In this document: positions 57,003 to 64,000 of the stretch, one piece after another
Layout of the letters: every line of letters begins with the position of its first letter
How positions within the stretch are numbered: position 1 is the stretch's first letter
NCBI GenBank assembly: GCA_020633235.1
Contig: JACKEA010000003.1
Coordinates: 930,001 to 994,000 of the forward strand
Direction: 5' to 3'
Source of the DNA: Polyangiaceae bacterium
GTDB taxonomy: Bacteria > Myxococcota_A > Polyangia > Polyangiales > Polyangiaceae
Length of the DNA stretch: 64,000 nt
The notes under the pieces: model-generated
What the model was told of the DNA's origin: nothing
What the model saw: the letters and a program-made list of their open reading frames with translations, nothing else
The model's database searches: none
Made by a program: the position numbers and the translations under genes

Positions 57003-58471
57003 AGCAGAAAATCCTTCGCAATTTCACCTGCGCCGGCTTGTTGGCGCTGACCACGGCGGCCTGCGGCGGGACCAAGCCTCCGGAGCACGGTGGCCACACC
57101 GGTCCCGTGAGCGAGGCCGAATCCAGCTCCAAGCAGCGCGAGAGCGTGGCCATCACGGTCTACAACCAGAACTTCGGGCTGGTGCGGGAGGTTCGTAACG
57201 TGGGCCTCGGCAAGGGCCGGGTCTCCCTCGAGTTCAAGGACGTCTCGGCGCACATCCAGCCGGAAACGGTGAGCATCAAGTCGCTCTCTTCCGCGGACGC
57301 CCTGTCCGTGTTGGAGCAGAACTACCGCTACGACGTGCTCACCCCGCAGAAACTGCTGGAGAAGTACGTCGGCAAGAAGATCCGCGTCTACCGCTACAAC
57401 GAGAAGACCGGCAAGGACGAGGCCTACGACGCCGAGGTGCTCGCAGCCGAGCAGGGCACGGTGCTCAAGATCGGCAACGAGATCACCTACAACTTCCCGG
57501 GTCGCTTCGCCTTCCCCGAAGTTCCGGACAATCTCATCGCCAAGCCGACCCTGGTGTGGCTGCTCGACAGCGGCGCCGCCCAACAGAAGGTGGAGATCAG
57601 CTACCTGAGCCAGAACCTGAACTGGAGCGCGGACTACGTCCTGGTCGTGGACGACAAGGACGAGAAGGGCGACCTGACGGGCTGGGTCACGCTCACCAAC
57701 AACAGCGGCACCAGCTACGAGAACGCCACCCTGAAGCTGGTAGCGGGGGACGTCCAGCGCGTGAGCCAACAGCAGATGATGGACTACGCGATGGCCGAGA
57801 CCGCCTCGGCACCACCACCACCGCCCGCAGAGCCCCAGTTCCACGAAGAGGGCTTCTTCGAGTACCACCTGTATACGCTCAGCCGCCCCGCCGACGTTCT
57901 GGACAAGGAGCAGAAGCAGGTGACGCTCTTGGATGCCCATGACATCGCCATCGAGAAGAAGCTCATCTTCTTCGGCGCTGCACAGTATTACCGCGGCAAC
58001 TACGGCCAGGTGGTCTCGAACCAGAAGGTGGGCGTGTATCTGGACTTCGAGAACAAGAAGTCGAACCACATGGGCATGCCGCTGCCGAAGGGCGTGGTCC
58101 GTGTCTACAAGGCGGACAAGAGCGGCGCCAAGCAGTTCATCGGCGAGGACAGCATCGACCACACGCCGCGGGACGAAGAGATCCGCATCAAGATGGGCGA
58201 AGCCTTCGACGTGGTGGGCGACCGCAAGCAAACGGACTGGAAGACCCTCGGCATCTGCGCCTCGGAGTCTTCTTGGGAGATCGAGCTGCGAAACCACAAG
58301 GACGAAGCCGCCACCGTGGAGGTGCGGGAGCCCATCAACGGCGACTGGGAAATCTTGAGCGAGAGTCATCGCCACAAGAAAGAGGACGCGCACACCTTCA
58401 CTTTCGACGTGAACGTGCCGGCGCGGGGCAAGACCAAGGTCACTTATCGAGTGAGGGTGCGCTGGTGCTGA
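56999..58471 (+). CDS. DUF4139 lipoprotein, paralogue A
   Basis: A 490-aa exported protein. The signal peptide MKQKILRNFTCAGLLALTTAAC ends in a lipobox. The rest is beta-rich and matches DUF4139: AITVYNQNFGLVREVRNVGL, an SVEVL/LSVLEQNYRYDVL strand, VPDNLIAKPTLVWLL, LSQNLNWSADYVLVV and a conserved C-terminal 'TFTFDVNVPARGKTKVTYRVRVRWC'-type end. No function is established. Its C-terminal Cys is shared with paralogue B. ATG 56999 overlaps the ClC stop. Confidence 0.8.
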   Translation: MKQKILRNFTCAGLLALTTAACGGTKPPEHGGHTGPVSEAESSSKQRESVAITVYNQNFGLVREVRNVGLGKGRVSLEFKDVSAHIQPETVSIKSLSSADALSVLEQNYRYDVLTPQKLLEKYVGKKIRVYRYNEKTGKDEAYDAEVLAAEQGTVLKIGNEITYNFPGRFAFPEVPDNLIAKPTLVWLLDSGAAQQKVEISYLSQNLNWSADYVLVVDDKDEKGDLTGWVTLTNNSGTSYENATLKLVAGDVQRVSQQQMMDYAMAETASAPPPPPAEPQFHEEGFFEYHLYTLSRPADVLDKEQKQVTLLDAHDIAIEKKLIFFGAAQYYRGNYGQVVSNQKVGVYLDFENKKSNHMGMPLPKGVVRVYKADKSGAKQFIGEDSIDHTPRDEEIRIKMGEAFDVVGDRKQTDWKTLGICASESSWEIELRNHKDEAATVEVREPINGDWEILSESHRHKKEDAHTFTFDVNVPARGKTKVTYRVRVRWC

Positions 58472-58485
58472 GCGAGAGGAAGACG

Positions 58486-59910
58486 ATGCGAAGGATTCGA
58501 CGACTGGCCGGGCTCGCGCTCCTGCTCGGCTCCGGCAGCGCGCTGGCAGCGCCCGCAAAGAAGACCTCCGGCGCGAGCGACCGCAAGGAAGTGAGCATCA
58601 CGGTCTATAACCAGAGCTTCGGCCTGGTGCGCGAGGTGCGGGATCTGAACCTGGGCAGCGGAGACGTCGCCCTCGAGTTCAAGGACGTAGCGTCGCAGAT
58701 CCAGCCGGAAACCGTGGCAATCAAGTCGCTGTCGAATCCGAACGGCCTCTCCGTGCTGGAGCAGAACTACCGCTACGACCTGCTCACGCCGGCCAAGCTG
58801 CTCGAGAAGTACGTCGGCAAGAAGGTGCGTCTGTATCGCTTCAACGAGAAGACCGGCAAGGACGAGTCCTTTGACGCGAAAATCCTCAGCGTGGCCAACG
58901 GCGAGCCGGTGTACGAGATCAACGGCGAGGTCACCTATGGATTCCCGGGGCGCATCGCCTTCCCCGGCGTTCCCGACAACCTGATGGCGAAGCCCACTCT
59001 GGTCTGGATGCTCTCCAGCAAGCAAGCCCAGCAGAAGGTGGAAGCCACCTACCTGACCCGCGGGCTCAACTGGAAGAGCGACTACGTGTTCGTCATCAAC
59101 GCCGACGACAGCGCCGGAGACCTCACGGGCTGGGTCACGCTCACCAATCAGTCCGGCGCGTCCTACAAGAACGCCAAGCTCAAGCTGGTGGCCGGTGACG
59201 TGCAGCGTGTCTCGAACGTGGCCTACGACCGGGCGCCCAGGAGCTACGCCGCAAAGAGCGCGGGCCAGAGCACGGGCTTCCGCGAGGAAGGCTTCTTCGA
59301 GTACCACCTGTACACGCTCCAGCAACCGACGGACGTGCTGGAGAACGAGCAGAAGCAGGTGACGCTGCTGGAAGCGCCGAACGCCAAGGTGCAGAAGAAG
59401 CTGATCTACTTCGGACAGCAATACTGGTACCGCGGCCGCTACGGTGAGGTGCAGAAGAACCAGAAGGTGGGCGTGTACCTCGACATCGAAAACACCGCGA
59501 AGAACGGTCTCGGAATGCCGCTGCCCAAGGGCATCGTGCGCGTGTACAAGGCCGACAAGAGCGGCGCCAAGCAGTTCATCGGTGAAGACAACATCGACCA
59601 CACGCCGCGGGACGAGAAGGTACGCATCAAGATGGGCGAGGCCTTCGACGTGGTGGGCGATCGCAAGCAGATGGAGTGGAGGACCTTCGGCTCCTGCACC
59701 TCGGAAAGCACCTGGGAGATCGAGCTCCGCAACCACAAGAAGCAGGCAGCCCAGGTGGAGGTGTACGAGCCCATCGGCGGGGATTGGACGATTCTGGAAG
59801 AGTCGCATCCGCACCAGAAAAAGGACGCCTTCACCTTCACTTTCGACGTGAAGGTGCCTGCAAACGGCAAGACCAAGATCAAATATCGAGTGCGCGTTCG
59901 CTGGTGCTGA
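58486..59910 (+). CDS. DUF4139 protein, paralogue B
   Basis: A 474-aa protein with a cleaved signal peptide (MRRIRRLAGLALLLGSGSALAA) instead of a lipobox. It is co-linear with paralogue A over its whole length, with long identical stretches such as GVVRVYKADKSGAKQFIGED (here GIVRVYK...) and RIKMGEAFDVVGDRKQ. It differs by lacking the lipid anchor and a Pro/Ala-rich insertion (APPPPPAEP) found in A. Ribosome site GAGAGGA, nine bases before ATG 58486. The last residue is Cys in both (RVRVRWC), possibly for a disulphide or thioether. Probably a tandem duplication. Confidence 0.8.
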   Translation: MRRIRRLAGLALLLGSGSALAAPAKKTSGASDRKEVSITVYNQSFGLVREVRDLNLGSGDVALEFKDVASQIQPETVAIKSLSNPNGLSVLEQNYRYDLLTPAKLLEKYVGKKVRLYRFNEKTGKDESFDAKILSVANGEPVYEINGEVTYGFPGRIAFPGVPDNLMAKPTLVWMLSSKQAQQKVEATYLTRGLNWKSDYVFVINADDSAGDLTGWVTLTNQSGASYKNAKLKLVAGDVQRVSNVAYDRAPRSYAAKSAGQSTGFREEGFFEYHLYTLQQPTDVLENEQKQVTLLEAPNAKVQKKLIYFGQQYWYRGRYGEVQKNQKVGVYLDIENTAKNGLGMPLPKGIVRVYKADKSGAKQFIGEDNIDHTPRDEKVRIKMGEAFDVVGDRKQMEWRTFGSCTSESTWEIELRNHKKQAAQVEVYEPIGGDWTILEESHPHQKKDAFTFTFDVKVPANGKTKIKYRVRVRWC

Positions 59911-59916
59911 CGCACC

Positions 59917-61119
59917 ATGGCCGTCATGGCCGGGGACGAGGCACTGGTCGGCATCGCCAGCACCGTAGTCGCGCTCGAGCCTCAGGCAGCGGCCGCTGAA
60001 AGGCCCGTCGCTTCCCGCGATCGCTATCAACGCCGCGGCGTGCTGGGCGAAGGTGGCATGGGACGCGTGGAGCGCGTGTTGGACTCGGACCTCCTACGGG
60101 AGGTCGCCGCCAAGCAGCTCCGACCGGAGCTCCGGAACGACGGTCGCTTGCTGCGCCAGTTCTTGTGGGAAGCGCGAGTGACCGCCTACCTGGACCACCC
60201 GAACATCGTTCCGGTTCACGATCTGGGCGTGTCGCCGACGGGCCACCTGTACTTCACGATGAAGCTCGTCCGCGGCGAGTCGCTGGAAGCAGCCCTGGAA
60301 GGGTTGCCAAGTGACGAAGGCGCGCTGGCAACCGTGCCTCGGCGCCTGCGGGTCTTTCTGCAGCTGTGCCACGCGGTGGCCTACGCCCACGCCGCCGGCG
60401 TGCTGCATCGGGATCTGAAGCCCGCCAACGTCATGCTCGGTGCTCATGGCGAGGTGCTGGTGACGGATTGGGGCCTGGCGGTGCCACTGCCGACCCCCGC
60501 TGGCGACGAGCTGCGTCACCACCTGCCGGAAACCTCCGAGCGCTCGGGCTCCGGAACGCCAGTGTACATGTCTCCAGAGCAGGCCCGAGAAGAACCGCTG
60601 GACGAGCGCTCCGACGTCTATGCGCTGGGCGCCATTTTGTACGAGCTGTGCGAGCTCCGGCGCGCTGTCGACGGGAAGACGCTGGCCGAGATCCTGGTCA
60701 AGGTGAGCACTGGTGAGCGCCGCCCCACGGAACGCGCTTCTGCTCCGCTGGCTGCCGTGATCGACAAGGCGATGGCGTCGGATCGCGACCGACGCTACGC
60801 GAGCGTGTCAGCCCTGGCGGCGGACGTGGAGGTCGCCCTCGACGGTCGAACTCCCGACGCCGAAGCGGCGTCGATGCTGACCCAAGCCAAGCGTTACTAC
60901 TTCTCCCACGATCCTGCGATCAGTCGCCTGCGCGTCATCGACGTCGACTTCTGGGTGGGGTCGACGTTCTTTCTGGGGATGGGTGCGGCGATCGCTCTCG
61001 GCCGCTTCCTCAGCATCCATTGGTGGTGGCCCGTGCTGGTGGGCGTCGTGGTGGCGGTGATGCCTACGCTCCGCTGGCTCCGGTTTCGACGGAGCATGCC
61101 GCGTCGCAACGCCCCGTGA
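59917..61119 (+). CDS. Ser/Thr protein kinase with C-terminal membrane anchor
   Basis: A 400-aa kinase. Residues 35-305 hold the kinase domain: GVLGEGGMGRVE, K66 in EVAAKQL, HRDLKPANVML, VTDWGLA and GTPVYMSPEQAREE. Two hydrophobic helices (about 350-370 and 375-390) near the C-terminus anchor it. ATG 59917 lies seven bases after the stop of DUF4139 B, so it is likely in the same operon and may regulate those proteins; there is no direct evidence. The 3' end overlaps the DCC-domain gene on the opposite strand by 56 bases. Confidence 0.87.
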   Translation: MAVMAGDEALVGIASTVVALEPQAAAAERPVASRDRYQRRGVLGEGGMGRVERVLDSDLLREVAAKQLRPELRNDGRLLRQFLWEARVTAYLDHPNIVPVHDLGVSPTGHLYFTMKLVRGESLEAALEGLPSDEGALATVPRRLRVFLQLCHAVAYAHAAGVLHRDLKPANVMLGAHGEVLVTDWGLAVPLPTPAGDELRHHLPETSERSGSGTPVYMSPEQAREEPLDERSDVYALGAILYELCELRRAVDGKTLAEILVKVSTGERRPTERASAPLAAVIDKAMASDRDRRYASVSALAADVEVALDGRTPDAEAASMLTQAKRYYFSHDPAISRLRVIDVDFWVGSTFFLGMGAAIALGRFLSIHWWWPVLVGVVVAVMPTLRWLRFRRSMPRRNAP

Positions 61120-61450
61120 GTCGAAGACGATTGTCGGCGAAACGGGCGTAGGCGAAGTCGAGCGCGTGGGAGACGCCGGGCAGGCGACTCAGCGCGACGA
61201 GAGGACCGAGTCCCACGGCCGCGTACAGCCGGCGAAACACCTCGACGCCTTCGATCAGGGAGCCGTCGGGGAGCCGGGCATGGATGCGGGACATGAGCTC
61301 GGCCTGGGTCCGGCCCAGAACGGCCGCGTCGAAGTCCGGAGCTGCGATGTCCGTGAAACGGATCCGCTGGCGCCGATCCCATCGCTGGAGCATCCGGATC
61401 TCGCGGCGGCACAAGGGACAGTCGCCATCGAAGAACACCTCAACGTCCAT
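61064..61450 (-). CDS. DCC-type thiol-disulfide oxidoreductase (DUF393)
   Basis: A 128-aa thioredoxin-fold protein. The active site is FFDGDCPLCRREI (C11, C14), the signature of the DCC family. ATG 61450 (MDVEVFFDGD) is the start; the frame could extend 12 residues to 61486 without similarity. Physiological substrate unknown. It converges with the kinase, sharing 56 bases. Confidence 0.82.
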   Translation of the reverse strand: MDVEVFFDGDCPLCRREIRMLQRWDRRQRIRFTDIAAPDFDAAVLGRTQAELMSRIHARLPDGSLIEGVEVFRRLYAAVGLGPLVALSRLPGVSHALDFAYARFADNRLRLTGRCDAACSVETGASGA

Positions 61451-61510
61451 GCGTCCATGCTTTGTCCTAGACAATGCATTCGTCAATCCCTTGCTGGCCC
61501 AATCCGGCGC

Positions 61511-61527
61511 GGCTACGACTCGTAGCC
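61511..61527. promoter_or_regulatory. palindrome directly before the LEA14-like lipoprotein gene
   Basis: GGCTACGA-C-TCGTAGCC is a perfect 8+8 palindrome around one base that ends at the base before ATG 61528. It could be an operator for a dimeric regulator, or a hairpin hiding the start codon. Confidence 0.45.
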
Positions 61528-62010
61528 ATGCGCCGCGCCCTCATCCTGTTGGCCTTGCTGGTGTTCGCCGTCGGCTGCTCGAAGCCCAAGCCCCCCAAGA
61601 TCGAGCCCCACGCTGCACGCGTGAAGACGGTGGACGCCACCGGGCTCACCCTGGGCGTGGAGCTGGACGTGACGAATCCCAACGGGTTCCCACTGCTGGT
61701 GCGCACCGTGAGCGGCAAGCTGTTGATGGGCTCTGGGGTAGAGGTTGGAAACGCCCGGGTCGACAGCGGCAAGACCGTCCCCGCCAACGGCACGGCGCGG
61801 CTGTCGAGCGATCTCACCGCACGCTGGTCGAACATCGCCGCCCTCGCGCCCTTGGCCACCACCGGGAAGCCCGTCGCCTACACGTTCGAAGGCATCGCCA
61901 ACGTGGGCGGGGAGAAACTCAACCTCGACGTTCCGTTTCGACTTCAGGGCGAGCTGAAGCCGGAGCAGCTCTTGGCCGCTACTCTGCGCGGCCTCGTTCC
62001 ACCGCAGTGA
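61528..62010 (+). CDS. LEA14-like (WHy-domain) lipoprotein
   Basis: A 160-aa lipoprotein. The signal peptide MRRALILLALLVFAVGC ends in a lipobox. The rest is a LEA_2/WHy beta-sandwich (VDATGLTLGVELDVTNPNGFP, ARVDSGKTVPANGTARL, AYTFEGIANVGGEKLNLDVPFRLQGEL), found in desiccation-related proteins and some outer-membrane lipoproteins. Function unknown here. It converges with the downstream gene: stops abut (62010/62011). Confidence 0.82.
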   Translation: MRRALILLALLVFAVGCSKPKPPKIEPHAARVKTVDATGLTLGVELDVTNPNGFPLLVRTVSGKLLMGSGVEVGNARVDSGKTVPANGTARLSSDLTARWSNIAALAPLATTGKPVAYTFEGIANVGGEKLNLDVPFRLQGELKPEQLLAATLRGLVPPQ

Positions 62011-62871
62011 TCAGCCGCGGTGGCTCTCCACCGCCGGCGCTGCCAAGACGCCCACGTCTTCGTCGCCGCGCCCTGCGGCAATGAATGCATCCATGCGTTT
62101 CGCGAGCGCGGGAAGGAGCGCGAGCTTGCGGTCCCCCGCTGCCTCCAACATCAAGCGCAGGTCCTTGCGGGCCATGGTCAGGGCAAAAGCAGCGGCGAAA
62201 TCCCCTTGTGCCATCTTGCTGCCGCGATAGCCGATGGTGCCGGCGGGGTTGAACTTGGAGAACAGCGCGTGCGCCTCCTTGGCGTCGATGCCCAAGCTGC
62301 TGGCCATCGCGAATACGTCCGATAGACCGCCCACGATGGTGAGGATCATGGCATTGCCGAACAGCTTGTAGGCTGCCGCCAGATCACCGCGCTCACCGAC
62401 GAACCAAACCTCCCCGGTCATCCTTTCGAGCGCCTCTTTGACTCTGTCGAAGCGCGCGCGAGGCCCAGCGCTCAGCATCAACCCCTGCGCCTGACGGCAG
62501 TGTTGCGGCGCCATGAACACCGGCGCGTGGAGCAACTCGATCCCCAATTCTTCGCAGCGCCGGAAGCGAGCGGCAGTGCCCGCGGGAGAAGCGGTGGAGT
62601 GATCCACGACCACGACGCCGGCACCAAGCCCGGGACGGATCGCGGCGATCACGGCGTCCACCGCCGCGTCGTCGGTCAGCGCGAGATGGACCCGCCCCGC
62701 ACCCCGCACTGCCTCCGCAGCGTCCTCCGCGACCGTGGCTCCAAGCTTCGCCAGCGGCTTCGCCTTGTCCTGGGTGCGGTTCCAGACGCTCACCGTTTCC
62801 CCGCGGCCCAGCGCGGCTTCCACCATGGCCGAGCCGATCAAACCAGTTCCCAAGAACGCGACGTGTGACAT
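62011..62871 (-). CDS. NAD(P)-dependent oxidoreductase of the 3-hydroxyisobutyrate dehydrogenase family
   Basis: A 286-aa enzyme. The N-terminal Rossmann motif is FLGTGLIGSAM, with an NR pair after the second strand (N31, R32) favouring NADP. The HST motif is at 91-93, and the catalytic Lys is K169 in AAAYKLFGNAM. The C-terminal all-helical half is normal. The substrate is not given by sequence, since the family covers many small hydroxy-acids and glyoxylate-type reductases. ATG 62871. Confidence 0.85.
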   Translation of the reverse strand: MSHVAFLGTGLIGSAMVEAALGRGETVSVWNRTQDKAKPLAKLGATVAEDAAEAVRGAGRVHLALTDDAAVDAVIAAIRPGLGAGVVVVDHSTASPAGTAARFRRCEELGIELLHAPVFMAPQHCRQAQGLMLSAGPRARFDRVKEALERMTGEVWFVGERGDLAAAYKLFGNAMILTIVGGLSDVFAMASSLGIDAKEAHALFSKFNPAGTIGYRGSKMAQGDFAAAFALTMARKDLRLMLEAAGDRKLALLPALAKRMDAFIAAGRGDEDVGVLAAPAVESHRG

Positions 62872-62981
62872 GGCGGGCACGTTGCCGCGGGGACGCCTCG
62901 AGATCCAGATCCAGTCTCGATGTAAGACGCTGTGCGGCAATGTGGGTGCACGCCACCCCGGAACGCGCTACATCTTTCGCG

Positions 62982-63923
62982 ATGGCGGGACACCGATGGT
63001 GCTGGGCGACGCTCGTGGTGGTGACGGCGTGTGCCACTTCCGAGCAGGGCCTGTCGCCGGGAACGAATCCATTCGATGCGGGGTTGGGCGGCTTCGCCGG
63101 GCAGCAGCAGGATTCGGGGCCGGACGTGAGCGACGAAGCCGCGAGTGGTGGCATGGCCGGGGCCGGAGGCGCCCTAAACGACGCCGGCTCTGATGCCGCT
63201 TCGGATGCCAGCCAAGATGCGGCGGTGGACGCTCTGCCGGACGCCCCTCCCGACGTCGTGAGCGTCACCGGTTTGGAAGGTTACTGGACCTTCGACGAGG
63301 CCGCGGGGCTCGCCTTCGACATCTCCGGAAACAACAATCACGGCACCGTGAAGGGCACCGCTGTGGCTCAGGCAGTCGCCGGCAAGGTGGGACCTGCGAT
63401 CGGCTTCAACGGAGGCAACGGCCAGGTGCAGATTCCAAACTCGTTGACTCTGGACTTCAGCACCGGAGCGACCATCGAGTTTTGGATCCGGCTGGGAAGT
63501 GTTCAGAGCGGCACCATCCTGTCCCGCGGAACGGGCCAGAACGACAGCCACGTCCGACTCAAGACCGCACAAGGCAACATTCAGGCTTCCTTCGGGCAGG
63601 TCGGCGTCGGTGCCGCCATCATTACCAGCAGCGCCAACGTACTTTCCCCGGGATCCTGGACGCATGTCGCGGTGGTGGACGACGGTTCTTCGCTGATTCT
63701 GTACGTCGACGGCACGCTGCACGCGACGGCGTCCGGGGGTTACCTCACGGCGATCTTCGGGGACCTGTACATCGGGAAGAGCGCAGCAGTGGACACGGCC
63801 TTCAACGGATCCATCGACGACCTCAAGTGGTGGAACGTCACGCGTTCGAACCAAGAGATCTGCAGCGATGCCGGGGGGACCTGGGCCCTGGTGGATGGCG
63901 CAGGCGCCTGCACGCTGCCGTGA
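62982..63923 (+). CDS. LamG-domain (concanavalin-like) lipoprotein
   Basis: A 313-aa protein. The N-terminus (MAGHRWCWATLVVVTACATS) is a lipoprotein signal. A linker of about 70 residues is Asp/Ala/Gly-rich (DAGSDAASDASQDAAVDALPDAP). Residues about 90-285 form a LamG-like beta-sandwich (LEGYWTFDEAAGLAFDISGNNNHG, WTHVAVVDDGSSLILYVDG, FNGSIDDLKWWNVTRS), usual in secreted glycan- or ligand-binding proteins. A Cys pair (CSDAGGTWALVDGAGAC) closes the end. ATG 62982; no clear ribosome site. Confidence 0.8.
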   Translation: MAGHRWCWATLVVVTACATSEQGLSPGTNPFDAGLGGFAGQQQDSGPDVSDEAASGGMAGAGGALNDAGSDAASDASQDAAVDALPDAPPDVVSVTGLEGYWTFDEAAGLAFDISGNNNHGTVKGTAVAQAVAGKVGPAIGFNGGNGQVQIPNSLTLDFSTGATIEFWIRLGSVQSGTILSRGTGQNDSHVRLKTAQGNIQASFGQVGVGAAIITSSANVLSPGSWTHVAVVDDGSSLILYVDGTLHATASGGYLTAIFGDLYIGKSAAVDTAFNGSIDDLKWWNVTRSNQEICSDAGGTWALVDGAGACTLP

Positions 63924-63963
63924 CCGTTTGCGCGGACGCGAAAATTCTGAAAATATGAAACTC

Positions 63964-63982
63964 TGGCTTAAGCCACGGGAGG
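63964..63982 (+). promoter_or_regulatory. palindrome and ribosome site before the last gene start
   Basis: TGGCTTAAGCCA (63964-63975) is a perfect 12-bp palindrome. CGGGAGG (63976-63982) follows and is correctly spaced from ATG 63988. The region just upstream is AT-rich. A regulator-binding site is possible. Confidence 0.4.
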
Positions 63983-63987
63983 CTCCC

Positions 63988-64000
63988 ATGCGCGACTCGA
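63988..64000 (+). CDS. probable start of the next gene (cut by the window edge)
   Basis: ATG followed by CGCGACTCG gives M-R-D-S before the window ends. The only support is the ribosome site CGGGAGG five bases upstream. Nothing can be said of the product. Confidence 0.35.

Overview
The window is high-GC DNA that is almost completely coding on both strands. It most likely comes from a myxobacterium, probably Polyangiales/Sorangiineae-like. The grounds are three eukaryote-type Ser/Thr kinases, a MYXO-CTERM C-terminus (Cys-Gly-Cys, hydrophobic helix, Arg tail), about a dozen lipoproteins with Gly/Ser/Ala-rich linkers and Cys-rich repeats, FHA and class III cyclase signalling proteins, many GTG starts and many 4-bp ATGA/GTGA gene overlaps. 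No species is assigned.

Layout. 1-14 kb: mostly minus strand, with a partial DUF4272-like gene, an OB-fold lipoprotein, a DNRLRE surface lipoprotein, a TPR/zinc-ribbon gene coupled to sppA, a ClpXP adaptor (SspB), an amidohydrolase lipoprotein, a Phd/VapC toxin-antitoxin pair with its operator, and a TPR lipoprotein coupled to SixA phosphatase. 14-26 kb: a coupled unknown gene/response regulator/histidine kinase, uppS, a 1270-aa kinase/ATPase/TPR regulator, an AgmX-like lipoprotein, a receiver-EAL phosphodiesterase, and aldehyde dehydrogenase with a lipoprotein. 26-32 kb: a FabH-like ketosynthase, an FHA protein, and a coupled WS/DGAT acyltransferase, Tat-exported small subunit and GMC oxidoreductase. 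32-37 kb: a BI-1 membrane protein, an octaheme HAO-like cytochrome c coupled to an unknown membrane protein, and a HEAT-like protein. 37-40 kb: glyoxalase I, a 189-bp tandem repeat derived from the 3' end of tRNA-Arg(TCT), the tRNA itself, and an SDR. 40-48 kb: a membrane kinase behind a MYXO-CTERM beta-helix protein, a Stig1-like lipoprotein, and a second GMC cassette with a C45-type acyltransferase. 48-64 kb: an SRPBCC/zinc/cyclase fusion, class II-like photolyase, M19 dipeptidase, CDP-alcohol phosphatidyltransferase, a ClC channel followed by two DUF4139 paralogues and a kinase, and several small genes.

Points most worth following: (i) two cassettes that each pair an acyl-handling enzyme with a homologous small subunit and a Cys-cluster GMC oxidoreductase; (ii) the HAO-like octaheme cytochrome with its dedicated membrane partner; (iii) a dispersed repeat family (core GCGGCGCGGAACC) in about ten places, sometimes as inverted pairs; (iv) seven genes whose start codon lies exactly 6-7 bases after a TANNNT box, which suggests leaderless mRNAs; (v) the 189-bp tRNA-tail tandem repeat.

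All calls come from reading the sequence. No database search was run, so family names rest on recognised motifs and gene order.
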